Shown: positions 40,118 through 48,560, counted from the stretch's first letter. The stretch is 48,912 nucleotides of DNA from Nocardia wallacei (GCF_029869545.1 NZ_JARWQD010000217.1:1-48912); one strand, 5' to 3'. Translations and numbers: made by a program. The notes: generated by a model from the sequence alone, not told the origin.

Positions 40118-42580
40118 GTGAACAATCGCTCGTTCCTTCGCACGGTATCCGCACCGCTCCGGTGGAAGCCCGGTAACGTCCGCGGCCGGTTGAGTGTGCG
40201 GACCCGCCTGCTCGTCATCGTCCTGATCTCCAGCGTCACGCTGCTGGCGATCGGCGTCGGGGCGGCCGCGTACCTGGTGAACACCGGCCGGAAGGCCGAG
40301 CGGTGGGCCGAATTGGCAAGCAGCACCACGACTCCGGCCATCTTGATGGTGACCGCCTTCGAGGAGGAACGCCGGTTGTCGCTGCTGCACATGGCGGGCG
40401 ACGCCGCGGCCACCGGCGGCCTGGCCACCGCCCGGTTGCGCTCGAACGAGGCGCTCGCCGAGGTGATGGCGAAAGGCGATGCGGCACGGGAGATGAACCC
40501 CGACGGGTCCGCATCCGATATCGAGGGCTACAACAAGCTGTTCAACGCGGTCCCCGTGCTGCGCGGGCAGATCGACGCGCAACAGGTACCACCGGACCAG
40601 GTCTTCGGGTTCTTCAGCCAGGTCATCGAGACCATCATCGCCGCGTCGATGCTGGCCGCCCGGGTGGCTCCGGACGCCGGGATCGCCATCGAATTGGGCT
40701 ATGGCGTCGAACCGTTGCGCGCCGCCGAGGCCCTGTCGAAGGCGGACACGCTCGGTTCGGTGGCGTTGATCCTCGGCGAACTACCACCGGAACGATGGAC
40801 CGAATTCAACCGTCACGTCGGCGAATTCCGCGGCGAGGTGCAGTATTCCGGCACTGTGCTGAAGGGCCACCGGCTCGCCCAGCTGAACGCGATCACCAAT
40901 AGTCCCGCCTGGCAGCAGGTGCGGGCGATGCAGGACGCCATCGCGCTGCGCGGCCCGGTCCCCACGGAGGCGGGCGGCTCCGGTAGCTCCGGAACCCGAA
41001 CCGCCCGTTCGTCTTCCGAGCCGGAGCCGCTGCCCGCATCCGTCTCGGACTGGCAGGGCTCCTCGGCGCAGGTAGGTTCGGCGCTGCTGAAGCTGTGGGA
41101 GGACCAGAGCAACGACGCCCACGTCACCGCCCGCGCTCAGGGCGACGACACCGCCACCAAATCGGTGCTGGGCGGCCTCGCCGTGCTGCTGATCACGGTG
41201 CTGGCATTCCTTGCCGCGCTGGTCCTCGCCAACCGCTTCATCCGGCGCATGCGGCGGCTGCGCGCCGACACCCTGGACATGGCCGACAACCGGCTGCCCG
41301 ACCTCATGCGACGGCTCGGCGACGGTGAGCGCATCGACACCGGCGCCGAGGTCTCCCACCTCGACTTCGGCACGGACGAACTCGGGCAGGTGGCCGACGC
41401 GTTCAACCGGGCACACGTCGCGGCCGTCTCCGCCGCGGTCGCCGAATCGACCACGCGAACCGGCGCGAACGCGGTCTTCCTCAATATCGCCCACCGCAGC
41501 CAGGTCGTGGTCCACCGCCAGCTCGCGCTGCTCGATCAGGCCGAACGCAAGGAAGAGGATCCCGGCCAACTCGAGCTGCTGTTCCAGCTGGACCATCTGG
41601 CAACGCGCGCCCGCCGCAACGCCGAGAACCTGATCATCCTCGGCGGCGAGCAGCCCGGGCGGCGGTGGCGCAAGCCGGTGCCGCTGGTCGAACTGGTGCG
41701 CGGCGCGGTCGCGGAAAGCCTGGACTACACCAGGATTCAGCTCGGCCGCATGCCCGAGGCCGCGATCGCGAGCAATGCCGTCGCCGACACCATCCACCTG
41801 CTCGCCGAGCTGATGGACAACGCCACCGCGTACTCACCACCCGAATCCCGTGTCGAGGTCTCGGGAACCGTGGTGGGCAAGGGCGTCGCCGTCGAGGTCA
41901 CCGATCAGGGGCTCGGAATGCCGCAGACGGAGATCGCCGAACGCAATGCGTTGCTGGCCGACCCGCCGGACTTCAGCGTCGCGGCACTGTCCAGCGACAC
42001 CAGGCTCGGGCTGTTCGTCGTCGCGAAACTGGCGACCCGCCACGGGATCTCGGTACGGCTCGGTGAATCCGACTACGGCGGCGTGCGGGCGATCGTCCTG
42101 ATCCCCTCGGCGATCATCGAATCGGAGCCCGCCGACGTCCGCTCGGCTCCCCGCCAGGTACAGGCCGCGCCCGCGATCGCGCCGCCCGCCCTCGGCGGGA
42201 GAGACCACTCCGCCGCACCCGTCGCCCCGGACCACGACACAGCAGACCGTCCCGCCGCGCCCGTACCCGCACAGCAGCGATCGGCGTGGTTCACCCCGGC
42301 CTCGGAAATGCGCGACCGCCCGGTATCGCGGGACGGCCAGGCGCCCGGTGACGGTCGTCCCCCGCTCCCCCGCAGGCGGCGGCATACCGGTCCCGTCTCG
42401 CAGGCGACGCCGACCGTCAGCGCGCCGCGGCGGCAGCGCAGCTCCGCCGAGGCCCGCGATCTGATGAGCGCCATCCAGAACGGCACCCGGCAGGGCAGGC
42501 AGGTGCGCACCGAATTCGACTCGACCACAACAGAACTCACCCGACGAGAAGGCGATGATGACCACTTCCGACCGCACTAG
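40118..42580 (+). CDS. Conservon sensor histidine kinase (CvnA-like, NIT domain)
   Basis: 820 residues from GTG 40118. TM helix 1 (about 31-53), an extracellular nitrate/nitrite-sensor-like helical domain (about 60-330), TM helix 2 (about 348-370), then a HAMP-like segment. The kinase core has L-N-I-A-H-R-S-Q-V-V-V-H-R-Q-L-A-L-L-D-Q as helical dimer region and an ATP-binding domain with L-A-E-L-M-D-N-A-T-A-Y-S-P-P (N box) and V-T-D-Q-G-L-G-M-P. The last 130 residues are disordered and rich in P, R and A. In conservons this membrane protein works with a roadblock protein, a DUF742 protein and a small GTPase as a receptor complex. It overlaps the next gene by 26 bp. Confidence 0.92.
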   Translation: MNNRSFLRTVSAPLRWKPGNVRGRLSVRTRLLVIVLISSVTLLAIGVGAAAYLVNTGRKAERWAELASSTTTPAILMVTAFEEERRLSLLHMAGDAAATGGLATARLRSNEALAEVMAKGDAAREMNPDGSASDIEGYNKLFNAVPVLRGQIDAQQVPPDQVFGFFSQVIETIIAASMLAARVAPDAGIAIELGYGVEPLRAAEALSKADTLGSVALILGELPPERWTEFNRHVGEFRGEVQYSGTVLKGHRLAQLNAITNSPAWQQVRAMQDAIALRGPVPTEAGGSGSSGTRTARSSSEPEPLPASVSDWQGSSAQVGSALLKLWEDQSNDAHVTARAQGDDTATKSVLGGLAVLLITVLAFLAALVLANRFIRRMRRLRADTLDMADNRLPDLMRRLGDGERIDTGAEVSHLDFGTDELGQVADAFNRAHVAAVSAAVAESTTRTGANAVFLNIAHRSQVVVHRQLALLDQAERKEEDPGQLELLFQLDHLATRARRNAENLIILGGEQPGRRWRKPVPLVELVRGAVAESLDYTRIQLGRMPEAAIASNAVADTIHLLAELMDNATAYSPPESRVEVSGTVVGKGVAVEVTDQGLGMPQTEIAERNALLADPPDFSVAALSSDTRLGLFVVAKLATRHGISVRLGESDYGGVRAIVLIPSAIIESEPADVRSAPRQVQAAPAIAPPALGGRDHSAAPVAPDHDTADRPAAPVPAQQRSAWFTPASEMRDRPVSRDGQAPGDGRPPLPRRRRHTGPVSQATPTVSAPRRQRSSAEARDLMSAIQNGTRQGRQVRTEFDSTTTELTRREGDDDHFRPH

Positions 42581-42986
42581 CCTCGGCTGGCTCCTCGACG
42601 ACATGGTCCGGGCACTGACCGGAGTCAGGTACGCGGTGGTGCTGTCCACCGACGGTCTGCTGCTCGGTCATTCCGCGGAACTGGACCGGTCGGGCGCCGA
42701 GCGATTCTGTGCCATGGCTTCGGCACTGCACAGCCTGGCGCGCAGTGCCGGGCATCATTTCGACGCCGGCGGCGTCTGCCAGACCGTGGTGGAACTCGAC
42801 CGCGCCATTCTCTTCATCACGGCCGCCGGAGACAATGCCTGCCTTGCCCTGCTGACGACGGAGGACGCCAACATGGGCATGGTTGCCTACGAGATGAACC
42901 AGACGGTACAGCGGGTGGGAGTGCACCTTGCCGTCGATCCGCGCCCATACCAGTCGGATTCGAGAACCTATGAGTCACCGGCATGA
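42555..42986 (+). CDS. Roadblock/LC7 domain protein (CvnB-like)
   Basis: 143 residues from ATG 42555. A single roadblock/LC7 fold: W-L-L-D-D-M-V-R-A-L-T-G-V-R-Y-A-V-V-L-S-T-D-G-L-L-L, then A-S-A-L-H-S-L-A-R-S-A-G and M-G-M-V-A-Y-E-M-N-Q. Such proteins bind and regulate small GTPases of the MglA type. Second gene of the conservon, overlapping both neighbours. Confidence 0.92.
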   Translation: MMTTSDRTSLGWLLDDMVRALTGVRYAVVLSTDGLLLGHSAELDRSGAERFCAMASALHSLARSAGHHFDAGGVCQTVVELDRAILFITAAGDNACLALLTTEDANMGMVAYEMNQTVQRVGVHLAVDPRPYQSDSRTYESPA

Positions 42987-43341
42987 ATCCTGGTTCGAGG
43001 ACGAAGCGGGCCCGCTGGTCCGCCTCTACGCGGTCACGCGCGGCCGCGGCGGCGGCGCACGGCCCGAACTGAATCTGCTCACGCTGGTCGTGGACGCCGA
43101 AACCGGCCCCCTGCGGCGCACCGAACCCGAGTACGCCGCCATCGTCCGGCTGTGCCGCACGGCCCAGTCGATCGCCGAGGTGTCCGCACAGCTCCATCTG
43201 CCCCTGACGGTGACGAAGATCCTCGTCGGCGATCTGATCGACGACGGCAGGCTCATCTTCCGTTCGCCCCCTCCCACCGATAGCGGTGCCCCCGATATCG
43301 GCCTACTGCAAGCGGTTTTGAATGGCATACGAGCACTCTGA
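42970..43341 (+). CDS. DUF742 protein (CvnC-like)
   Basis: 123 residues from ATG 42970. The DUF742 pattern is clear: L-V-R-L-Y-A-V-T-R-G-R, L-L-T-L-V-V, R-T-E-P-E-Y, a winged-helix-like core (I-V-R-L-C-R-T-A-Q-S-I-A-E-V-S-A-Q-L, L-P-L-T-V-T-K-I-L-V-G-D-L-I) and the terminal L-L-Q-A-V-L-N-G-I-R-A-L. Third conservon gene, overlapping the roadblock gene by 17 bp and the GTPase gene by 20 bp. Confidence 0.93.
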   Translation: MSHRHESWFEDEAGPLVRLYAVTRGRGGGARPELNLLTLVVDAETGPLRRTEPEYAAIVRLCRTAQSIAEVSAQLHLPLTVTKILVGDLIDDGRLIFRSPPPTDSGAPDIGLLQAVLNGIRAL

Positions 43342-43927
43342 CCCCGGCCGGGCCACCAGCGGCGCGGCGCTGGCCGCATCGGTGAAGATCGTGATCGCCG
43401 GTGGATTCGGCGTCGGCAAGACGACTCTCGTCTCGGCGATCAGCGAGATCGACCCGCTGCACACCGAGGAATTGATCACCGAGCTGAGCACCGGCGTCGA
43501 CGATATCTCCGGTGTGGAGGAGAAGACCACGACGACGGTGGCGCTGGATTTCGGTCGTGTCACCATCGACGCGGATCTGATCCTGTACCTGTTCGGCACG
43601 CCCGGGCAGGACCGTTTCTGGTTCCTCTGGGACGAACTCGCCCTCGGGGCGCTCGGCGCGGTCGTGCTCGCCGACACCCGCCGCCTGGACGGTTCGTTCG
43701 CCGCCATCGACTTCTTCGAACGCCGCGGCCTGCCCTTCGTCATCGGCGTGAACTGCTTCGACGGCGCACCCCGCTACACCCCGGACGAGGTACGAGACGC
43801 CCTGGACCTGGATCCGGGCGTCCCGATCCGGCTGTGCGACGCCCGCAGCCGCGAATCCGGCCAGCAGATTCTGATCGCCCTGGTGGAGTACCTCATCGCC
43901 CGCGCCGAGGCGGTCGCCGACGCGTAA
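43322..43927 (+). CDS. Small GTPase (CvnD-like)
   Basis: 201 residues from ATG 43322. P-loop A-G-G-F-G-V-G-K-T-T (about 26-35), switch II L-F-G-T-P-G-Q-D-R-F-W-F, and G-V-N-C-F-D in place of the usual N-K-x-D base-recognition motif, as is common in conservon GTPases. Belongs to the Ras/MglA-like bacterial family. Last conservon gene; it ends 17 bp from the convergent sigma-factor gene. Confidence 0.93.
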   Translation: MAYEHSDPGRATSGAALAASVKIVIAGGFGVGKTTLVSAISEIDPLHTEELITELSTGVDDISGVEEKTTTTVALDFGRVTIDADLILYLFGTPGQDRFWFLWDELALGALGAVVLADTRRLDGSFAAIDFFERRGLPFVIGVNCFDGAPRYTPDEVRDALDLDPGVPIRLCDARSRESGQQILIALVEYLIARAEAVADA

Positions 43928-43944
43928 CGCCTGCCGCATGTGCC

Positions 43945-44466
43945 TCACATCGTGAGCCGTGCCCGGATTCGCGCCAGCGCGTCGTGCACATACCCCTTCA
44001 CGGTCCCGGTAGACACCCCCATGATGCGGGCGGTCTCGGAATAGGAGTTGCCGTGGAATGCCCGCAGCACCACAGCTTCTCGCTCCCGCGGCGGCAGGGT
44101 GCAGAGGGCGGCGAGAAGGGTGTGACGCAGCGCGACCATGTCGTCGATGCACGGCTGCGTGCAGGCGGCGAGCGATACCGCCCGATCAGCGTCGTAGGTG
44201 ACGCATCGCCGGCGAGTGTCGGCCGAGCGGCGCCAGGAGTCACGCACGAGATTGGTGGCCGCGGCCCACAGGTACGCGCGCAGCTTGGCGGCCTCGTCGA
44301 TGTCCGGCTTGGCCCTGTATACGCGCAGGAGCGCCGTCTGCACGATGTCCTCGGCGTCGGCCCGGCTGCCGACCTGTCGTGTCACGGACTCGAGCAGGGT
44401 GTCGTGTGTCGAATCCATGACCTGGACCAGCAACTCGTCGAATGACGGCACGGCGGCTGTCTTCAT
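43945..44466 (-). CDS. ECF RNA polymerase sigma factor
   Basis: 173 residues from ATG 44466; longer in-frame starts give non-coding-like sequence. Region 2 (about 20-80; G-S-R-A-D-A-E-D-I-V-Q-T-A-L-L-R-V-Y-R, L-R-A-Y-L-W-A-A-A-T-N-L-V-R-D-S-W-R) and region 4 (about 115-170; L-P-P-R-E-R-E-A-V-V-L-R-A-F-H-G, E-T-A-R-I-M-G-V-S-T-G-T-V-K-G-Y-V) resemble the SigE-like actinobacterial subgroup. No anti-sigma gene is adjacent. It converges on the conservon. Confidence 0.9.
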   Translation of the reverse strand: MKTAAVPSFDELLVQVMDSTHDTLLESVTRQVGSRADAEDIVQTALLRVYRAKPDIDEAAKLRAYLWAAATNLVRDSWRRSADTRRRCVTYDADRAVSLAACTQPCIDDMVALRHTLLAALCTLPPREREAVVLRAFHGNSYSETARIMGVSTGTVKGYVHDALARIRARLTM

Positions 44467-44506
44467 CTCGGTGGCCTGCGGCCGAGCGCTGTGTGCGCAT
44501 TGGTAC

Positions 44507-44701
44507 TCAAGGTCTTTCGATCCGTTCTGTAGGCATGCTCGGGGGCCACCCGGCCCAATGAGCCGCGGTGGCGCTGTGGTCGATCTCGGGGAAGGCGAAG
44601 CGCCCGGCGTCGGGGCCGGACAGGGGAAGGTGCTCGAGAAAGCGACGTGCTCGCCGCACAGACTGCGGACCGAGCGTGACGGTGCGGACCTGTATCGGCA
44701 C
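44507..44701 (-). CDS. Possible short hypothetical ORF between sigma factor and VOC genes
   Basis: 64 residues from GTG 44701; the frame stays open further upstream to at least 44780. Composition is protein-like (V-R-T-V-T-L-G-P-Q-S-V-R-R-A-R-R-F-L-E-H, F-A-F-P-E-I-D-H-S-A-T-A-A-H-W), but no family, strong start or Shine-Dalgarno is seen. It occupies most of the 421-bp gap 44467-44887, in which I see nothing else. Confidence 0.3.
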   Translation of the reverse strand: MPIQVRTVTLGPQSVRRARRFLEHLPLSGPDAGRFAFPEIDHSATAAHWAGWPPSMPTERIERP

Positions 44702-44887
44702 CGCAACCCAGGCCGTCAGAAGGCCTTTACCCGCGCCAGTATGGCGCAGATCCCGATTCCGGGCAACATGTGAGCGAAGCCGTCCACCGCTCGCGGGGCA
44801 ACCAGGCGCAATGCGGCGCTGGTGGTTTCGTGAGCGCCTGTGCGGGATCGCGACTTCAGTGAGCGGGCGTGATCGCCGTAGTGGGCA

Positions 44888-45610
44888 CTAGGGCGCGAGT
44901 CCGACGGCGGCCTCCAGGTCTTCGAGGCCAGCCAGGTGCCCGGCGAGCTCGGTGCGTTCGGCTGCGGTGAGGTGGACGGCGCGGGCGTGGGTGAGCGCCG
45001 CGACCGCGGCGGTGGTGTCGCCGGTGCGGAGGGCGAGTTCGGCGCGGTAGGCCAACGCCTCGACCAGTTCGGTGGCCGGTGCGCGATCCTGCTCCCGGGC
45101 CAGGGTGGCGTCCAGGATCTTGGCCGCCTGCTGATTGTCGCCCTTGGAATCGCCGAGCACGACGGCGTTCTCCAGCGCCCTGGCCAGCTTGCCGGCCGCG
45201 GGCGCGTCGGCGCCGGCACCCGGAGCCGCGAAGATCCGGATCCAGTTCCCGCCGGGGTCGACGACCGTGAACCCGGAGTAGTTGTCGGCGTTCTTGCGTT
45301 TGCGCGGGCGGGTCATCCGCGGGATCCCGGAGACCAGGAGCTTGCCGTGGACCGCGCGCATGCCCGCGGCGAACGCCTCGAACAGCTGCCCGGTATCGGG
45401 CACGAGGACAACACAACTGCCGTAGGAGTCCTCGGGCCTGAAGTCCGGCAGGCCGAAGAACTGCAGCTGGAAGTCCTCCCGCCGCAGGCCCACGCACGGG
45501 TACGGGCGGCGCTGATAGTAGGTCTGGCTGAAGCCGAGCATGGTGTAGAACTCGACGATCTCGTCGATGGATCCGCACGGAAGCAGCGGGACGGTTATCT
45601 CGTGGGCCAT
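44888..45610 (-). CDS. VOC-family (glyoxalase/bleomycin-resistance-like) protein with helical C-terminus
   Basis: 240 residues from ATG 45610. Residues about 1-130 are a vicinal-oxygen-chelate domain: V-P-L-L-P-C-G-S-I-D-E-I-V-E-F-Y-T-M-L-G-F, F-Q-L-Q-F-F-G-L, G-F-T-V-V-D-P-G-G-N-W-I-R-I-F. The C-terminal 110 residues are helical (Q-Q-A-A-K-I-L-D-A-T-L, E-A-L-A-Y-R-A-E-L-A-L-R-T-G-D-T-T-A-A), like a short TPR region. Plain VOC proteins are about 130 residues, so this is a fusion. A TAGTAT about 7 nt before the ATG could be the -10 of a leaderless transcript. Substrate unknown; drug binding is possible. Confidence 0.85.
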   Translation of the reverse strand: MAHEITVPLLPCGSIDEIVEFYTMLGFSQTYYQRRPYPCVGLRREDFQLQFFGLPDFRPEDSYGSCVVLVPDTGQLFEAFAAGMRAVHGKLLVSGIPRMTRPRKRKNADNYSGFTVVDPGGNWIRIFAAPGAGADAPAAGKLARALENAVVLGDSKGDNQQAAKILDATLAREQDRAPATELVEALAYRAELALRTGDTTAAVAALTHARAVHLTAAERTELAGHLAGLEDLEAAVGLAP

Positions 45611-45688
45611 GACGCCATACTAGCCAAATTTGGTTACGCGCGGTGCTGCTGCGCGATATGACGGGTCGCGTAAGCGCCTGCCGCGGGG

Positions 45689-47497
45689 TTATCCCCCATC
45701 AAGGATGTGAGGCAGGCCCGCGCGATAGCGGGCCAGGTCGGCGTTCTTGAACGCCTCCACCTCCGGCGGCCGGTAGCCGTCTAACAGTGCCACCCGATGC
45801 TCGTTCGACCCCGCTTCATCGAGCAGCGCGTTCACCGCGTGGCGGGCGGCTTCGCTGGCGGTCTCCATCGAGGCGAAGTCGATATTCCTCGGCGCCCGCA
45901 CATAGTCCGACGCCAGGAACAGGTTCGGGATCGCGGTCTCGGCCGTGGGCCGGTTGTGCCACGAGCCGACGGTATTGAGGAAGAACGGCTCGTCGTTGCG
46001 GGTCTGCGGGGTGCCCGGATCGACAATGGAATGCGCGAGGAAATACGACTCGATCAGGTCGTCGGTGAGCACCGTGGTGCCGGTGCTGTTGAGATGCACC
46101 TTCATTTGCGCCCACGTTTCGTCCGCGATCTGCTGGGGGGTGCAGTCTTTGGCGGGTTTGCCGTACAGCGTGCCGGGTGTATCGGTCCAGTCCGATATCA
46201 CTACGGAGAAGGACTCCCGCTGCGCGCCACTCCCCCACGTCGACGCGAAATCCTCACGCCAGAACTGTGATTGGGAGATCGATACCAGTTTCCAGGGCGA
46301 GTCGATATAGGCGATATGCCCGGCGATACCGGGCAGTTCCCTGGTGAGATAGAACTGGATGCCCGCCGACCAGGTCGTCTGCAACTGCGCCAGTTTCCCG
46401 AGCCCGGGGTCCGCGGCCAGCAGATCCGGCGCGGCAAGGATCGGCTGGGCGCGCTCGAGCGGCACGGCGAGAACGAACCAGTCCGCGGTGACCGTCTCCG
46501 AGCCACGCGGGCCACTGATGCGCGCGGCGGCGATGCGGTTGTCCTCGACGGCGAGGCCGGTGATCTCGGCGGGTATCCGGAACTCGACACCCAGGCCGCG
46601 CAGGTACCGCTCCCACGGGTCTATCCACGCGTCGTTGGTGGGCGCGTTCATGATTCGGTTCAGCGGTCCGTCGCTGCCGGGGTAGCCGAGCTCGGAGTAG
46701 AACAGTGCCTCGAGGCCCGAGCCGACGGTGCGCGCGCTGCCGATCTCGGCCTTCAATGCCTCGATGATCTGTGACTGCGCCGCGTAAAGCCGTTGGTAGT
46801 CCGGCGATTTGGATCCGGCGCGCAGGTAGTCCCACCAGGTGACGAACTCCCACTGTCCGAAGCGGCGTTCGTCGCAGCTGGTGAAATACATCAGCATCCG
46901 GTCGGCGAGATACGCCTGCTCGTGCGGCGGGATGTCGCCCAGGATCTGCAGGGATCCGAGGATCGCGTGCCGGAACCCGTCGAGGTCGGCGAACGTGTTG
47001 GAGATTCCTGCGGGCACGCCGAGGCCGAATCGGCCCCCGTCACGAGCCAGCATCACGTAATCGACCACCGTGAGGTTGTCGAACACACCTCGTGGGTTGC
47101 CCGGAAACGGGATGCGGCGCAAGGTATCCGGCAGGTGTCGATAGAACCCGAAGTAGCCGCGATGACCATGCTCACCGGGAAGGTCGCGGCGACCGGCCTG
47201 CCCGGTGCCGGGCACGGGCGTGCTGATCGCCTTACCCCCCAGCGCTTTTCGCTCGTACACCGTGACGGCGAAGCCCCGCTCGGCGAGCTCGTGCGCGACC
47301 GTGAGACCGGCCACACCGCCGCCGAGCACAGCCACGGTCTGCCTCCCGTCACCCGGCCGGGCACCCGCCGACGGCGCGCCGAGCACGCCCAGCCCTGCCG
47401 CACCGCCCGCCGCCTGCAGAAACGAGCGGCGGCCGATCCGGCCCCGACCGACGATCGATCCGGGCGCAGCCGACGACCATGAGGGTTTCGTGGACAT
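45689..47497 (-). CDS. Tat-exported FAD-dependent amine-oxidase/phytoene-desaturase-like protein
   Basis: 602 residues from ATG 47497 (an earlier in-frame start at 47632 adds unlikely sequence). The twin-arginine signal G-R-R-S-F-L-Q-A-A-G-G is at about 22-32 with A-P-S-A-G-A as a cleavage area. The FAD-binding fold follows: V-A-V-L-G-G-G-V-A-G-L-T-V-A-H-E-L (about 55-71) and V-T-V-Y-E-R. Further family blocks are F-V-L-A-V-P-L-E-R-A, W-S-A-G-I-Q-F-Y-L-T and the C-terminal N-L-F-L-A-S-D-Y-V with S-M-E-T-A-S-E-A-A-R. Homologous groups include hydroxysqualene dehydroxylase and phytoene desaturase. Export by Tat with the cofactor folded inside is expected. Substrate unknown. Confidence 0.9.
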   Translation of the reverse strand: MSTKPSWSSAAPGSIVGRGRIGRRSFLQAAGGAAGLGVLGAPSAGARPGDGRQTVAVLGGGVAGLTVAHELAERGFAVTVYERKALGGKAISTPVPGTGQAGRRDLPGEHGHRGYFGFYRHLPDTLRRIPFPGNPRGVFDNLTVVDYVMLARDGGRFGLGVPAGISNTFADLDGFRHAILGSLQILGDIPPHEQAYLADRMLMYFTSCDERRFGQWEFVTWWDYLRAGSKSPDYQRLYAAQSQIIEALKAEIGSARTVGSGLEALFYSELGYPGSDGPLNRIMNAPTNDAWIDPWERYLRGLGVEFRIPAEITGLAVEDNRIAAARISGPRGSETVTADWFVLAVPLERAQPILAAPDLLAADPGLGKLAQLQTTWSAGIQFYLTRELPGIAGHIAYIDSPWKLVSISQSQFWREDFASTWGSGAQRESFSVVISDWTDTPGTLYGKPAKDCTPQQIADETWAQMKVHLNSTGTTVLTDDLIESYFLAHSIVDPGTPQTRNDEPFFLNTVGSWHNRPTAETAIPNLFLASDYVRAPRNIDFASMETASEAARHAVNALLDEAGSNEHRVALLDGYRPPEVEAFKNADLARYRAGLPHILDGG

Positions 47498-47866
47498 GTT
47501 CCTGCCGTCTCCTAGCGTTCGAGCACGATGGCGACCCGCCACGAATCCTTTTGGTCCGAACCCGGATCCCACAAGAATGATCATTAACTTAAACACACAT
47601 ATACCGCGCACAACCAAGCATCGCAAGCGCAAGAGTCAGTGACTCGACATCCACTTCTGAGAGATAATCGCCAGCAATCGGGAGGCGAGGGACGAGGATG
47701 AACGAGCGATGATCGCCGACGAGGCCACAACTCGAGCCAGGCACGCACCACGGTGGGCAACCCACGGATAGTCGTGATGTCATCGATTTCGGGAGCTAGA
47801 GGTCGCCCCACGCACGCGTAACGGATCAACACATCTCGAATAGGCGTCAACCCGCGAGAACTATTG
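47498..47866. other. A/T-richer intergenic stretch
   Basis: The 369 bp between the FAD protein start and tRNA-Val(CAC) are visibly more A/T-rich than the surroundings, notably 47575-47665 (with ATTAACTTAAAC). They should include the promoter of the FAD gene. The part 47589-47850 carries a possible frameshifted ORF, listed separately. Confidence 0.5.
47589..47850 (-). pseudogene. Possible frameshifted small gene next to a tRNA 3' end
   Basis: From a TTG at 47850 one frame reads T-P-I-R-D-V-L-I-R-Y-A-C, then A-P-E-I-D-D-I-T-T-I-R-G-L-P-T-V-V-R-A-W. Around 47724-47732 the sensible reading moves to a neighbouring frame with G-D-H-R-S-F-I-L-V-P-R-L-P-I-A-G-D-Y-L-S, then L-T-L-A-L-A-M-L-G-C and a stop at 47589. 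Codon use is less G/C-rich than elsewhere. It lies directly downstream of the 3' end of tRNA-Val(CAC), a common place for integrated elements. No family is recognised. Confidence 0.3.
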
Positions 47867-47938
47867 TGGTCCCAGCTGGTTTCGAACCAGCGACCTCTCG
47901 CGTGTGAGGCGAGCGCTCTCCCGCTGAGCTATGGGACC
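47867..47938 (-). tRNA. tRNA-Val(CAC)
   Basis: Complete cloverleaf on the minus strand: acceptor GGTCCCA/TGGGACC, D stem GCTC/GAGC, anticodon stem CTCGC/GCGAG with loop CTCACAC (anticodon CAC, reads GTG), T stem GCTGG/CCAGC. The discriminator is A and CCA is not encoded. Confidence 0.96.
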
Positions 47939-48289
47939 GGGGTTGCGAGGTGTTCGGAGCGGTTCTCGGTGCCGTTCCGAACGAGACGAAACCTTAACAC
48001 GCATCACCCACGTCACACCAAATCGCCGCTCTACCTGGGTGTTCACTGGGCGGTCGCGTCGGCGGGACAGACGCCGGAATCAGACCGATCGACGGCTTCG
48101 GGAGCGCCGTCGGCGACGACTCGGCCCACCGTCGGCGATACGCACCCGGCCCCCTCCCCGACCTGCCGAACTACACCGCTGTTATTCCGATTCACCCACA
48201 TCTACCAGCGGATTTGTTGCCAGCACGGAAGGTGGGCTAATGTTCTCTCTCGCAGCCGGAAGGAGCGCAAGAGCCTCCGGAGGCAGAAT
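47939..48289. other. Intergenic region between divergent tRNA units
   Basis: 351 bp separating tRNA-Val(CAC) from the Gly-Cys-Val cluster; no gene is supported. It should carry promoters in both directions. A plausible one for the cluster is listed at 48214-48243. Confidence 0.6.
48214..48243 (+). promoter_or_regulatory. Candidate promoter of the tRNA-Gly-Cys-Val cluster
   Basis: TTGTTG (48214-48219) and TAATGT (48238-48243) are 18 bp apart and end 46 bp before tRNA-Gly. The overlapping TTGCCA at 48217 would give a 15-bp spacer instead. The surroundings are A/T-rich for this genome. Confidence 0.5.
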
Positions 48290-48362
48290 GCGGATGTAGC
48301 GCAGCTGGTAGCGCATCACCTTGCCAAGGTGAGGGTCGCGGGTTCGAATCCCGTCATCCGCT
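48290..48362 (+). tRNA. tRNA-Gly(GCC)
   Basis: Acceptor GCGGATG/CATCCGC, anticodon stem TCACC/GGTGA with loop TTGCCAA (anticodon GCC), T stem GCGGG/CCCGT (one G-T pair). The discriminator is T. First of a three-tRNA cluster. Confidence 0.97.
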
Positions 48363-48385
48363 CGAAGGCCAACCCGGCCTTGGTT

Positions 48386-48456
48386 GGCGGTGTGGCCGAG
48401 TGGTGAGGCAACGGCCTGCAAAGCCGTGCACACGGGTTCGATTCCCGTCGCCGCCT
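48386..48456 (+). tRNA. tRNA-Cys(GCA)
   Basis: Acceptor GGCGGTG/CGCCGCC, anticodon loop CTGCAAA (anticodon GCA) between CGGC and GCCG, T stem ACGGG/CCCGT. It begins 23 bp after tRNA-Gly, the usual order in this cluster. Confidence 0.96.
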
Positions 48457-48470
48457 CTAAGAGGCACCAT

Positions 48471-48545
48471 GCGCGATTAGCTCAGCGGGAGAGCGCTTCC
48501 CTGACACGGAAGAGGTCACTGGTTCAATCCCAGTATCGCGCACCA
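48471..48545 (+). tRNA. tRNA-Val(GAC) with encoded CCA
   Basis: Acceptor GCGCGAT/ATCGCGC, D stem GCTC/GAGC, anticodon stem CTTCC/GGAAG with loop CTGACAC (anticodon GAC), T stem ACTGG/CCAGT. The 3' CCA is encoded (48543-48545), unlike in the other three tRNAs here. Confidence 0.97.
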
Positions 48546-48560
48546 AGCTAGGCCCAGGTC

